Source: Arthrobacter sp. Soil736 | GTDB taxonomy: Bacteria; Actinomycetota; Actinomycetes; Actinomycetales; Micrococcaceae | DNA length: 64,000 nucleotides | Reading direction: 5' to 3' | Assembly (NCBI RefSeq): GCF_001428005.1 | Contig: NZ_LMSB01000008.1 | Span: 46,295 to 110,294, forward strand | Shown: positions 7,666 through 16,392 of the stretch, one piece after another | Numbering within the stretch: position 1 is the stretch's first letter | Layout of the letters: the number at the start of each line of letters is the position of its first letter | The notes under the pieces: model-generated | Databases searched by the model: none | What the model saw: only the letters and a program-made list of their open reading frames with translations | What the model was told of the DNA's origin: nothing | Position numbers and translations under genes: made by a program

Positions 7666-9147
7666 ATGACAGAACATAGTTCAACCCACACAGCTGCCAG
7701 AGCAAATCCACACCCCTCATCACCACCCCACCTTGCCCGCTCGCTGAGCAACCGGCACATCCAGCTCCTGGCTATCGGCGGCGCCATCGGCACAGGCCTC
7801 TTCATGGGCTCCGGCAAGACCATCTCGGTGGCCGGGCCGTCCGTCATCTTCGTCTACATGATCATCGGCTTCATGCTGTTCTTCGTCATGCGCGCCATGG
7901 GCCAGCTGCTGCTGTCCAACCTGAACTACAAGTCCTTCAGCGACTTCGCCGGCGACCTCCTGGGCCCGTGGGCCGGCTTCTTCACGGGCTGGACCTACTG
8001 GTTCTGCTGGGTGGTCACCGGCGTGGCCGATGTGATCGCGATCGCCGGCTACGCCGAACAGCTCTGGCCGGGCATCGAGCTCTGGGTCCCGGGCATTGCC
8101 ACCATCATCATCCTGCTCCTGCTCAACCTCCCCAGCGTCAAGGCGTTCGGCGAGACGGAATTCTGGTTCGCCCTCATCAAGATCGTGGCGATCGTGACGC
8201 TGATCGTGGTGGGCCTGGTGATGATCTTCACCGGATTCAAGTCCGGCCCCGGGACTGCCGGCTTCACCAACCTGTGGAGCCATGGCGGCTTCTTCCCCAA
8301 GGAATTCATGGGCTTCGTGGCCGGCTTCCAGATCGCCGTCTTCGCGTTCGTGGGCATCGAACTCGTGGGCACCGCCGCGGCCGAGACCAAGAACCCGGAG
8401 CACAACCTGCCCCGCGCCATCAACGCCATCCCGCTGCGCGTCATGCTCTTCTACGTGGGCGCCCTGATCATCCTCATGTCCGTCATCCCGTGGACGGAGT
8501 TCAAGGCCGGCCACAGCCCGTTCATCGCCATGTTCTCCCTCGCCGGACTGGGCATTGCCGCCACCGTGGTGAACCTCGTGGTGCTCACCTCGGCCATGTC
8601 CTCGGCCAACTCGGGCATCTATTCCACCTCGCGCATGGTGTTCGGCCTGGCCAACGACGGCGACGCCCCCAAGCTCTTCGGCCGGCTCTCCCGCCGCAAG
8701 GTCCCGCAGAACGCCCTGTTCCTCTCCTGCGTCCTGCTCCTGGCCGGCGTCGCCCTGCTCTACGCGGGCAAGGACGTGGGCGTGGCTTTCGACATGGTCA
8801 CCACCGTCTCCGCCGTCTGCTTCATGTTCGTCTGGTCCATCATCCTGGCCAGCTACCTGGTCTTCCGGAAGCGCCGCCCGGAGCTGCACGCGGCGTCGCC
8901 GTTCAAAATGCCCGGCGGCATCCCGATGGTGTGGGTGGTCTTCGCGTTCTTCGCGTTCCTGGTCTGGGCGCTGACTACGCAGCCGGACACGCTCACGGCG
9001 CTGCTTGTCACCCCGGCCTGGTTTGCGGTCCTCGGCGTTGCCTACACCGTCGTCCGCCGCTCCCCGGTGCACCAGGCCCGCGTGGCCGAGTGGAAGGCCA
9101 TGGCGGACTCCGAAACGGACACCGTGAACAAACTGACCGTGAAATAG
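7666..9147 (+). CDS. cycA: Amino-acid permease, D-serine/D-alanine/glycine type
   Basis: 493 aa APC-superfamily permease with 12 predicted membrane segments. The start of the membrane domain (LSNRHIQLLAIGGAIGTGLFMGSGKTI) is the amino-acid permease signature, and the sequence resembles CycA-type carriers for D-serine, D-alanine and glycine. The cytoplasmic N-terminus is about 30 residues. ATG at 7666 with GAGGAAGAG about five bases upstream. It sits between ald and alr, so alanine in either stereo-form is the likely substrate; that is inference from context. The racemase starts 167 bases after its stop and may be cotranscribed. Confidence 0.9.
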   Translation: MTEHSSTHTAARANPHPSSPPHLARSLSNRHIQLLAIGGAIGTGLFMGSGKTISVAGPSVIFVYMIIGFMLFFVMRAMGQLLLSNLNYKSFSDFAGDLLGPWAGFFTGWTYWFCWVVTGVADVIAIAGYAEQLWPGIELWVPGIATIIILLLLNLPSVKAFGETEFWFALIKIVAIVTLIVVGLVMIFTGFKSGPGTAGFTNLWSHGGFFPKEFMGFVAGFQIAVFAFVGIELVGTAAAETKNPEHNLPRAINAIPLRVMLFYVGALIILMSVIPWTEFKAGHSPFIAMFSLAGLGIAATVVNLVVLTSAMSSANSGIYSTSRMVFGLANDGDAPKLFGRLSRRKVPQNALFLSCVLLLAGVALLYAGKDVGVAFDMVTTVSAVCFMFVWSIILASYLVFRKRRPELHAASPFKMPGGIPMVWVVFAFFAFLVWALTTQPDTLTALLVTPAWFAVLGVAYTVVRRSPVHQARVAEWKAMADSETDTVNKLTVK

Positions 9148-9314
9148 ACCGAAGTTACGACTGCCCCGACAATGAAACCCACCTGCTGCTGCCCTCCGCG
9201 ACGCCGGAGAAACAACTCATCACCGTCCTGCCGGACACGATCAAGCACCTCGCGGCGGGTCTGCGGAGCACCCCAACCGCTGCGACACAGAACGAACACC
9301 CAACGGAGCATAGG

Positions 9315-10556
9315 ATGACTTACCCAGCAACAACAGGCGACTTCCGGCGGCCACGAGACCCGGCACCGGGCCCTGCCTATGAACGTTCCGCCGTGATTGA
9401 TCTCGAGGCCATCCGCCACAATGTGCGGAGAGTGGCTGCGGCCGCTGCACCGGCGCGGGTCATGGCCGTGGTCAAGGCTGACGCCTACGGCCACGGCGCA
9501 GTTCCCGTAGCGCGGGCCGCACTTGAGGCCGGGGCCCGCTGGCTCGGCGTCGCGCACATCGCCGAGGCACTCACGCTGAGGGCGGCGGGAATTGACGCGC
9601 CCCTCCTTGCCTGGCTACACACCCCGGAAAGTGACTTCGGCGCGGCAGTTGCTGCCGGCGTCGACATCGGCTGTTCAGGATGGGAGCTGGACCGGATCGT
9701 CGCGGCCGCCAGGGAGCAGGACCGCCCGGCACGGGTCCACCTGAAGGCGGACACCGGCCTGGGCCGAAACGGCGCCACCATCGATGCCTGGGACCAACTG
9801 GTGGGCGAAGCCCAGAAATACCAGAATGAAGGGCTGCTACGGGTGGTGGGAATCTTTTCCCATTTGGCCGTCGCCGACGAACCCCACCGGCCGGAAACCG
9901 ATGAACAACTCACCGCCTTTCGCGAGGTCCTGACCATTGCCGAGGATGCCGGCGTAGTTCCGGACGTCAGGCACCTGGCCAATACTCCGGCAGCGCTTTC
10001 CCGGCCGGACACCCACTTCGATCTGGTCCGGGTGGGTCTGGGTATCTACGGGATGTCGCCGTTCGAAGGACAGACGTCCGCCGAACTGGGGCTGCGTCCG
10101 GCCATGACTCTGCGCACTGTTGTATCCCATTGCAAGGACGTGCCGGCGGGCCAGGGAGTCTCGTACGGACTGAATTACCGGACCGTTGGCGCAAGCACGC
10201 TGGGGCTTATCCCGTTGGGCTATGCCGACGGCGTGCCGCGCGTGGCCACGGGTGGTCCCGTACGTGTAGACGGTGTGACCTACCCTGTGGCGGGCAGGAT
10301 CGCCATGGACCAGATGGTCATCGATCTCGGCGGTCGGGAAGTTTCCGCCGCCGGGAAGAGCCTGCTGGGTGCCGAGGCTGAACTGTTCGGAAACGGTGCC
10401 GACGGCGGACCCACCGCAGATGACTGGGCACGGGCCGCGGGCACCAACAACTACGAGATCGTGACCCGCATCAGCCCCCGCGTGCCGCGGCGCTACATCA
10501 ACGAATCGGAAACGCCGCTTGTGCCCATAAGCCGGTCCATGAAGCGTCCTGTATAA
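9315..10556 (+). CDS. alr: Alanine racemase
   Basis: 413 aa PLP enzyme that interconverts L- and D-alanine, for wall peptidoglycan or, here, for D-alanine breakdown. The PLP-binding lysine is K54 in AVVKADAYGHGA, and the C-terminal half holds the second catalytic tyrosine region (GVSYGLNYR) and AMDQMVIDLG. The open frame runs far upstream inside the permease gene in another frame; ATG 9315 is chosen because the family homology begins about 20 residues later and a GGAG precedes it. Proximity to ald and the permease suggests a catabolic racemase, but a second copy elsewhere in the genome cannot be judged. Confidence 0.94.
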   Translation: MTYPATTGDFRRPRDPAPGPAYERSAVIDLEAIRHNVRRVAAAAAPARVMAVVKADAYGHGAVPVARAALEAGARWLGVAHIAEALTLRAAGIDAPLLAWLHTPESDFGAAVAAGVDIGCSGWELDRIVAAAREQDRPARVHLKADTGLGRNGATIDAWDQLVGEAQKYQNEGLLRVVGIFSHLAVADEPHRPETDEQLTAFREVLTIAEDAGVVPDVRHLANTPAALSRPDTHFDLVRVGLGIYGMSPFEGQTSAELGLRPAMTLRTVVSHCKDVPAGQGVSYGLNYRTVGASTLGLIPLGYADGVPRVATGGPVRVDGVTYPVAGRIAMDQMVIDLGGREVSAAGKSLLGAEAELFGNGADGGPTADDWARAAGTNNYEIVTRISPRVPRRYINESETPLVPISRSMKRPV

Positions 10557-10613
10557 ACAGGATCGTGGGCCAGCGTCGATTTCGGTCGTACGTGGCGTTG
10601 CTTTCGGCGCCCG

Positions 10614-10853
10614 TCAGGCCAGTTCGCCGCTTCCCATGCTCAGGTAGCGGTACACCGTTGCCCGGCTGGACCCGATCATCTTTCCGATGTCGGCGGGCTT
10701 CAGCCCTAGCGCCCTGAGCTCGTGGGCGCGCTTCACAGCATTACTTTCCGCCGTGACCTCCCGCCGTCCTGCCTTACGCCCGTTGGCCGCGGCGACGGCC
10801 ATGCCGGACACAGCCACCGGAGAGATCATCCGGGAACTCACCATCGACCCCAC
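10614..10853 (-). pseudogene. Remnant of a serine recombinase (C-terminal HTH)
   Basis: About 79 residues ending in a Hin/resolvase-type helix-turn-helix: GRKAGRREVTAES, then ELRALGLKPADIGKMIG and SRATVYRYL. Serine recombinases of this type are about 190 aa with the catalytic serine in the first 15 residues; that whole N-terminal domain is missing. It sits 105 bases from tRNA-Tyr, a common insertion target, and its transcription would read away from the tRNA terminator. Most likely the leftover of a lost mobile element, though a short expressed DNA-binding protein cannot be excluded. Confidence 0.7.
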
Positions 10854-10881
10854 TCGGGACTACCAACCCAGACAAAGAAAA

Positions 10882-10907
10882 ACACCCCGGTCCGAAGACC
10901 GGGGTGT
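10882..10907 (-). terminator. Rho-independent terminator of tRNA-Tyr
   Basis: On the minus strand ACACCCCGGTC-TTCG-GACCGGGGTGT forms a perfect 11-bp stem with a UUCG tetraloop followed by TTTTTC. It lies 50 bases after the tRNA 3' end. Confidence 0.85.
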
Positions 10908-10957
10908 CAACGGTGACTCGACTCATCCGTAAAGGATGTCTCGACTCACCACATGGG

Positions 10958-11039
10958 TGGCAGATGAGGGATTCGAACCCCCGTAGGCGTTGCCAGCTGA
11001 TTTACAGTCAGCCCCCTTTGGCCGCTCGGGTAATCTGCC
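10958..11039 (-). tRNA. tRNA-Tyr (GTA)
   Basis: 82-nt class II tRNA. The acceptor arms GGCAGAT and ATCTGCC pair, the anticodon stem-loop reads CTGACTGTAAATCAG (anticodon GTA), the long variable arm is present, and GGTTCGAATCC forms the T-loop. CCA is not encoded (ACCC follows). Confidence 0.95.
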
Positions 11040-11154
11040 GAACTTCAAAAGAAGATCACCGCGGTTGTTGTTTCAGCACCGCGGCAAGACAACCTTACAG
11101 AACTTCCGCCCAAGAATCGAATCGGGGCCCGGCGTGCCCAAAAAGCCCGGAATC

Positions 11155-11409
11155 TCAGGCTTCTCCGAGGATGCGGCCGGCGAGTTTGGCCTCGAACCGG
11201 ATGGCCTGGTCCTCGGTGATCTGGTTGAGCTGCACCGCCCGCTGGAGGTCCGCGTGCACGCCGTCGAGCCGGGACGATGCGTCGGCGACGGGGCTGAGAA
11301 TAATGGACGCCGCCACAGCGGCGGCGGCCACGGACGAGGCGGCGGTGGCGATTGTTCCTGCGGCGGCGGACGTGGACCGGGTGACGTAGCGGGCGGCCTT
11401 GTGGGTCAT
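11155..11409 (-). CDS. Small membrane-anchored protein of unknown function
   Basis: 84 aa. The ATG at 11409 is chosen because AAAGGAAAG lies just upstream; an in-frame ATG nine codons earlier lacks a site. After a basic start (MTHKAARYVTRS) comes an alanine-rich hydrophobic stretch of about 25 residues (TIATAASSVAAAAVAASIIL), then a helical tail (LDGVHADLQRAVQLNQITEDQAIRFEAKL) that could form a coiled coil. Either a signal anchor or a secreted protein. No family recognised. It is transcribed convergent to nothing nearby and divergent from yajQ. Confidence 0.55.
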   Translation of the reverse strand: MTHKAARYVTRSTSAAAGTIATAASSVAAAAVAASIILSPVADASSRLDGVHADLQRAVQLNQITEDQAIRFEAKLAGRILGEA

Positions 11410-11612
11410 TTGCTTTCCTTTCGGAGCGGCTTCCAACTGCTACAACTTTGCCCGCCGAAGCTTCGTTCCCGCCCCGCCTCCGCTGTGAGTGAACTGTGAA
11501 TGCGGCGGCAACTTCACATCCGGGCCAACCGTACTACGCTGGAATCCAGATATTCAGGCCCTCCCCGGGCCCGCACCGCCCGGGCGAAGCACCCACCAGC
11601 ATAAGGAGAGTC

Positions 11613-12104
11613 ATGGCAGGCGAGTCCACATTCGACGTCGTAAGCAAGGTAGACAAACAGGAAGTTGCGAACGCGCTGCACCAGGCGCAGAAGGAACTGG
11701 CCCAGCGTTACGATTTCAAGGGCGTCGGGGCCGAGGTCGACTTCAGCGGCGACAAGATCCTGATGAAGGCGAACTCCGAGGAGCGCGTCCTTGCCGTCCT
11801 GGACGTGCTGCAGTCCAAGCTGATCCGCCGCGGCATTTCGCTCAAGTCCCTGGACACCGGCGAGCCGTACGCATCCGGCAAGGAATTCCGGCTGGAGGCC
11901 TCCATCAAGGAAGGCATCGCGCAGGACCTCGCCAAGAAGATCAACAAGCTGATCCGCGATGAAGCCCCCAAGTCCGTCAAGTCGCAGATCCAGGGCGACG
12001 AGCTCCGCGTCACGTCCAAGTCGAGGGACGACCTCCAGGCCACCATGGCGCTGCTCAAGGACTTTGACGAGGCCGACCTCCAGTTCGTCAACTTCCGCAG
12101 CTAG
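11613..12104 (+). CDS. yajQ: YajQ family cyclic-di-GMP-binding protein
   Basis: 163 aa, the standard YajQ length. Contains STFDVVSKVDKQEV at the start, KYDFKG-like YDFKGV near residue 33, and the C-terminal ALLKDFDEADLQFVNFRS typical of the family (two ferredoxin-like domains). Members bind nucleotides; some bind c-di-GMP. ATG 11613 is preceded by AAGGAGAG at good distance; upstream codons in the same frame lack homology. Monocistronic by spacing. Confidence 0.95.
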   Translation: MAGESTFDVVSKVDKQEVANALHQAQKELAQRYDFKGVGAEVDFSGDKILMKANSEERVLAVLDVLQSKLIRRGISLKSLDTGEPYASGKEFRLEASIKEGIAQDLAKKINKLIRDEAPKSVKSQIQGDELRVTSKSRDDLQATMALLKDFDEADLQFVNFRS

Positions 12105-12254
12105 GACACGCCGGAGGTCAGTCGACACGCAAGGGGCCAGAACAGACGCCAAGGGCCGGGTGCCCGCATGGTCACCAGCAGATCGCCGCGCGCGAGGCCG
12201 AGGTCGCTGTCGGCCAGGATGGCTGCGTAGAACTCCGGAAGTCCGGCTTCCTGC

Positions 12255-12273
12255 TTAGGCGAGCCTTACCTCG
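12255..12273. promoter_or_regulatory. DtxR/IdeR-type iron box upstream of efeO
   Basis: TTAGGCGAGCCTTACCTCG matches the 19-base consensus TTAGGTTAGGCTAACCTAA at 13 positions by eye, including TTAGG and ACCT in register. It lies 79 bases before the efeO start, right for iron-dependent repression. Not verified experimentally. Confidence 0.6.
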
Positions 12274-12351
12274 ATCGGGGACCTCTCGAGACCCAAGGCG
12301 CGCGCAGCACCTCCCCAATGACATCCCCGCACCGACATCCCCAAGGACACC

Positions 12352-13566
12352 ATGACTGCGTCTCACTCTTCCCTGCCGGCAAGCACCGGGCGTGCGCGTT
12401 CGGCACGCCGCGCCTCCGGACTCAGCCTGCTGGCTGGCGCCGCCCTGCTCCCCTTCGTCCTGAGCTCCTGCGCAGGGACAGCGTCGCCCGCGCCTTCTTC
12501 GGACGGCGGCAGCATTGCCGTCTCAAGCACCAAAGATGACTGCAACGTCTCCACCACGGAGGCACCCAGCGGCAACATCACTTTCTCCGTCAAGAACGAC
12601 GGCGACCAGGTCACCGAGTTCTACCTCCTCGCCGAGGACGGGCTTCGAATTGTGGCCGAAGCGGAAAACATCGCACCGGGAATCACCCGGAACCTCGTGG
12701 TGAACGCGCCCGCAGGGTCCTACACCACGGCATGCAAGCCGGCCCTCCAGGGCGACGGAATCCGGGCCGCGTTCACCGTCACCGACTCCGGCAAGCCGGT
12801 CACGGCCGACGCCAACCTCCGGAAGCTGAGTGACACCGCGGTCACGCAGTACACCGCCTACGTCAAGGACCAGACGGAGCAGCTGGTGACCGGCACCAAG
12901 GCGTTCGCGGCCGCCTTCGCCGCAGGAGACGCCGCCAAGGCCCGCAGCCTGTACGCCGATACCCGCATGCACTGGGAAAGGATCGAACCCGTGGCCGAGT
13001 CCTTCGGCGACCTCGACCCCAAGCTGGACCTGCGCGAAGCGGACCTTGAACCGGGCGAAAAATGGACGGGCTGGCACCGTGCAGAGAAGGACCTTTTTGC
13101 CCCCGCCGGCTACAAGCCGATGGCCGCTTCCGAGCGGGCTGCCCTGTCCAAGCAGCTGGTGGCGGACACCGAAGACCTCTACCAGCGGACCCGCACCGTG
13201 ACCCTGACCGCGGACAAGCTTGGCAACGGAGCCAAGGAACTCCTGGACGAAGTTGCCACCGGAAAGGTCACCGGCGAGGAAGAAATCTGGTCCCACACGG
13301 ACCTTTGGGACTTCCAGGCCAACATTGATGGCGCCAGGATCGCCTTTGAAAACCTGCGGCCCGTCCTGGGCCAGAAGGACGCCGCGCTGGCGGCCGAACT
13401 GGACACCAAGTTCACCGCCCTGCAGGCCGAGCTGAAGAAGCACGCCACCGGGGGCGGCTTCAAGTACTACAACGAGCTCTCCCCGGCCCAGGTGCAGCGG
13501 CTTGCCGCGCTGGTGGACGCCCTGGGCGAGCCCCTTTCGAAGCTGACGTCGGCGGTGGTCCTGTGA
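12352..13566 (+). CDS. efeO: Iron uptake lipoprotein EfeO (cupredoxin plus M75 imelysin domain)
   Basis: 404 aa. A lipoprotein signal runs to the lipobox LSSC (cysteine near residue 40). Residues about 55-145 are a cupredoxin-like domain, and 155-400 an imelysin/M75 domain with HWERIEPVAESF, the HxxE metal site. EfeO works with the EfeU permease and EfeB peroxidase in ferrous/ferric iron uptake at the cell surface. AAGGACA precedes the ATG. It is first in an operon: efeB starts by overlap (GTGA) at its stop. No efeU gene lies beside it, unlike the usual efeUOB order. An iron box lies upstream. Confidence 0.92.
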   Translation: MTASHSSLPASTGRARSARRASGLSLLAGAALLPFVLSSCAGTASPAPSSDGGSIAVSSTKDDCNVSTTEAPSGNITFSVKNDGDQVTEFYLLAEDGLRIVAEAENIAPGITRNLVVNAPAGSYTTACKPALQGDGIRAAFTVTDSGKPVTADANLRKLSDTAVTQYTAYVKDQTEQLVTGTKAFAAAFAAGDAAKARSLYADTRMHWERIEPVAESFGDLDPKLDLREADLEPGEKWTGWHRAEKDLFAPAGYKPMAASERAALSKQLVADTEDLYQRTRTVTLTADKLGNGAKELLDEVATGKVTGEEEIWSHTDLWDFQANIDGARIAFENLRPVLGQKDAALAAELDTKFTALQAELKKHATGGGFKYYNELSPAQVQRLAALVDALGEPLSKLTSAVVL

Positions 13567-14843
13567 GCCAGGTAACGCGCCGCGGGTTGCTGTCGCTGGC
13601 AGGCGTCGGCGGCGTGGGTGCCGCCGCCGGACTCGCCGCCGGGTTCCTGGGCCACGATGCGTTGGCCGCAGGCGCCGCCGGATCCACGGATCCGGTAAGT
13701 GACACCGTCCCTTTTTACGGTGAGCGGCAGGCCGGGATCACGACGCCGGCCCAGGACCGGCTGCACATGGCCGCCTTCGATGTCATCACCGAGGACCGCG
13801 GCGAACTTATCCAGCTGCTCAAGGACTGGACGGAAGCCGCCGCGGCGATGTCGGCCGGGCGCGAAGCCGGAGCCACCGGAGCAGTGAGCGGCCCCTATGA
13901 CGCGCCGCCGGAGGATACCGGCGAGGCCCTGGGCCTGACCGCCGGGCGGCTGACCCTCACCTTCGGGTTCGGCCCCACGCTCTTCGAGAAGGACGGCAAG
14001 GCCAGGTTCGGGCTGGACGGGCGCCGGCCGGCGGCGCTGATCGACCTGCCGCACTTCCCCGGCGACGATCTCCAGGAACAGCGGACGGGCGGCGACCTGG
14101 TGGTCCAGGCCTGCTCCGACGATCCTCAAGTGGCCGTCCACGCCATCCGGAACCTTGCCCGCATCGGGTTCGGCAAGACCAAAGTGCGCTGGTCCCAGCT
14201 GGGCTTCGGCCGGACGTCCTCCACTTCCCGCGCCCAGCAGACTCCGCGCAACCTCTTCGGGTTCAAGGACGGCACCAGCAACGTCAAAGCCGAAGACACG
14301 GAGCTCCTCGACGAGCACATCTGGGTGCCCGGCGGCGGCAAGGCAGCGGAGGCATGGATGGAAGGCGGCAGCTACCTGGTGGCACGCCGCATCCGCATGC
14401 ACGTGGAAATCTGGGACCGCACCTCGCTGCGTGAACAGGAAGGCCTGATCGGCAGGACCAAGGCCGAGGGTGCCCCGCTGTCCGGAGGCACCGAGTTCAC
14501 GGCCCCTGACTTCGAGGCGAAAGGCCGCGACGACGAGACGCTGATCGCCAAGGACTCCCACGTCCGGGTGGCGCACCACTCGCACAACAAGGGCGTGCGG
14601 ATGCTGCGCCGCGGCTACAACTTCACTGACGGTTCTGACGGACTCGGCCACCTGGATGCCGGCCTGTTCTTCATTGCCTTCGTGAAGGATCCCCGCACCA
14701 ACTACGTGCCCATGCAGATGGCCATGGCACGGCAGGACACGCTGTCCGTAGAATACCTGCAGCACACCGGCTCGGGCCTGTTCGCTGTTCCTCCTGGAGT
14801 GCAGCCCGGCGGTTACATCGGCGAAGGGCTCTTCAAGGCATGA
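13563..14843 (+). CDS. efeB: Deferrochelatase/peroxidase EfeB (DyP-type)
   Basis: 426 aa DyP-type heme peroxidase exported by the Tat system: the N-terminus has VTRRGLLSLAG followed by a hydrophobic alanine/glycine-rich segment. The diagnostic GXXDG motif is present as GFKDGTSN (residues 233-240), with the distal aspartate and a downstream arginine; the heme-ligand histidine lies in the RRIRMHVEIWDR region or the HHSHNKGVRM region. The family oxidises Fe(II) or removes iron from heme for uptake with EfeO. GTG start overlaps the efeO stop; the next gene overlaps its stop (ATGA), so three genes are coupled. Confidence 0.93.
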   Translation: MSQVTRRGLLSLAGVGGVGAAAGLAAGFLGHDALAAGAAGSTDPVSDTVPFYGERQAGITTPAQDRLHMAAFDVITEDRGELIQLLKDWTEAAAAMSAGREAGATGAVSGPYDAPPEDTGEALGLTAGRLTLTFGFGPTLFEKDGKARFGLDGRRPAALIDLPHFPGDDLQEQRTGGDLVVQACSDDPQVAVHAIRNLARIGFGKTKVRWSQLGFGRTSSTSRAQQTPRNLFGFKDGTSNVKAEDTELLDEHIWVPGGGKAAEAWMEGGSYLVARRIRMHVEIWDRTSLREQEGLIGRTKAEGAPLSGGTEFTAPDFEAKGRDDETLIAKDSHVRVAHHSHNKGVRMLRRGYNFTDGSDGLGHLDAGLFFIAFVKDPRTNYVPMQMAMARQDTLSVEYLQHTGSGLFAVPPGVQPGGYIGEGLFKA

Positions 14844-15325
14844 CCGGAACTCACGGCGTCATCCAAGACCGGCAATTCACAGTGGCAGCCGAGCCCTGGG
14901 ACGGCGACGACGGCACCCGGCTGCGCGCCATGCAGCGGGCCGAACTGGACGCCCGGTACGGCTGCGACGATCACGAGCCGGGATCGGCACCCACGTCAGA
15001 GGACATCACCGTGTTCCTCGTGGCACGGGATTCCGACGGCGCGGCGGCGGCCTGCGGTGCGCTGCGGCTGCTGGATGCGGAGTCCGCCGAAATCAAGCGG
15101 ATGTACGTGCTGCCGGCCCACCGCGGCAGCGGGGTGGCCACGGCGGTTCTCCGCAGCCTGGAAGCCGAGGCGGCCGGTCTTGGGCTGGGTGAACTCAAAC
15201 TCGAGACCGGGACAGCCCAGCCAGATGCCATCAGGTTCTACGAGCGCGAGGGCTACCGGCTGATCGACAACTTCGGCCCCTACGCTGGCGAGCCGCTCTC
15301 CGTCTGCTATGCCCGGCCGCTCTGA
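14840..15325 (+). CDS. GNAT family N-acetyltransferase
   Basis: 161 aa. It shows the GNAT acetyl-CoA loop IKRMYVLPAHRGSGVATAVL (V-x-x-x-x-R-G-x-G/A) and the C-terminal strand IRFYEREGYRLIDNFGPY. Substrate unknown. The ATG overlaps the efeB stop (ATGA), so it is expressed with the iron genes; whether it serves iron uptake or only rides along is unclear. Intergenic repeats follow its stop. Confidence 0.88.
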   Translation: MTGTHGVIQDRQFTVAAEPWDGDDGTRLRAMQRAELDARYGCDDHEPGSAPTSEDITVFLVARDSDGAAAACGALRLLDAESAEIKRMYVLPAHRGSGVATAVLRSLEAEAAGLGLGELKLETGTAQPDAIRFYEREGYRLIDNFGPYAGEPLSVCYARPL

Positions 15326-15347
15326 TCTGCCGACGCGGTCCCGTGTC

Positions 15348-15451
15348 TGGCGACGCGCGCGTTGCCCCGCGCTACGGATATTCCGGCCGCGCCAGGTAAT
15401 GTGCGCGTCGCCAAGCAGTTTGCGCGTCGCCAGGTCATCTGCGCGTCGCCA
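15348..15451. repeat. Short intergenic repeats, inverted copy plus three tandem copies
   Basis: TGCGCGTCGCCA occurs at 15402-15413, 15421-15432 and 15440-15451, giving a 19-base period, and an inverted copy (TGGCGACGCGCGC) sits at 15348-15360. Together they can fold as alternative hairpins. The stretch lies between the convergent GNAT and htpX genes, where it may act in termination. Not a CRISPR: only three units and no real spacers. Confidence 0.75.
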
Positions 15452-15474
15452 GCCAGGAAGTACGACGGCGGCGC

Positions 15475-16344
15475 TCAGCCGAGCGACCTGCCTGCCATCC
15501 GCTCCAGCCGGGCGATCCGGTCCTGCATGGGCGGGTGGGTGGCGAACAGCCTGCTCATCCCGCCGCCGCGGAAGGGATTCGCGATCATCAGGTGGGAGGT
15601 GTTGACCAGTTTCTGGTCCTGCGGCAGCGGTGCCACCTGGACCCCCTGGTGGATCTTGCGCAGGGCGGAGGCGAGCGCCAGCGGATCGCCGGTGAGCTGC
15701 GAGCCGTCCTCGTCGGCGTCGTACTCCCTGGTGCGCGAGATGGCCACCTGGATGAGCGACGCCGCGAGCGGTGCCAACAGCGCCATGGCGATGAGGGCAA
15801 GCGGGTTCGAGTTGCGGCGGTCGCCGCCGCCGAAGAACAGCAGCATCTGCCCCACCGAGGTGATCACGCCCGCCACGGCAGCGGCCACGGAGGACGTCAG
15901 GATGTCGCGGTTGTAGACGTGCATGAGCTCGTGGCCCAGCACCCCGCGGAGCTCCCGTGGAGTGAGCATCTGAAGGATTCCCTCGGTGACGCACACGGCG
16001 GCATTCTGGGGGTTCCGGCCCGTGGCAAAGGCATTGGGAGCCATGGTGGGCGAGACATAGATGCGGGGCATCGGCTGATTGGCGCGGGCCGAGAGTTCCC
16101 CGACCATCTCGTACAGCTGCGGGGCCTGGGCCTGGGCCACCGGGTAGGCCTGCATGGCCCTCAGCGCGATCTTGTCGCTGTTCCAATACCCGTAGGTGGT
16201 GGTCCCGATGCCGATCAGCGCCATGATCCAAATGGGTGCCGCGCTGCGGGAGTTGACGCCGATCAGGGCGCCCAGGCCCAACAGCACCGCCCACAGCACG
16301 CCGAACAGCGCCGCGGTCTTCAGGCCGTTGTAGTGTTTGTGCAC
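15475..16344 (-). CDS. htpX: Zinc metalloprotease HtpX homologue (M48)
   Basis: 289 aa membrane protease. The start is taken at the GTG at 16344 because GGAGG lies five bases before it; a GTG four codons earlier is in frame but falls on that site. Two N-terminal membrane helices are followed by the catalytic HELMH motif in LRGVLGHELMHVYNRDIL, the third ligand region EYDADEDGSQL, and two more membrane segments near LIAMALLAPLAASLIQV. The family degrades misfolded membrane proteins at the cytoplasmic face. It is convergent with the GNAT gene. Confidence 0.93.
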   Translation of the reverse strand: MHKHYNGLKTAALFGVLWAVLLGLGALIGVNSRSAAPIWIMALIGIGTTTYGYWNSDKIALRAMQAYPVAQAQAPQLYEMVGELSARANQPMPRIYVSPTMAPNAFATGRNPQNAAVCVTEGILQMLTPRELRGVLGHELMHVYNRDILTSSVAAAVAGVITSVGQMLLFFGGGDRRNSNPLALIAMALLAPLAASLIQVAISRTREYDADEDGSQLTGDPLALASALRKIHQGVQVAPLPQDQKLVNTSHLMIANPFRGGGMSRLFATHPPMQDRIARLERMAGRSLG

Positions 16345-16392
16345 TTTTGCCTCCACAGGTCGTGACTTCAGGTCCTGACTCCGCCGGCGTCG

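Noticed and set aside
7968..9314. In-frame N-terminal extension of alanine racemase across the permease gene
   Set aside because: Arg/His/Pro-rich nonsense in another frame of the permease; racemase homology starts after 9315.
15348..15451. CRISPR array from the 19-base period repeats
   Set aside because: Only three units of 12 bases, spacers of 7 bases, inverted copy present, and no cas genes nearby.
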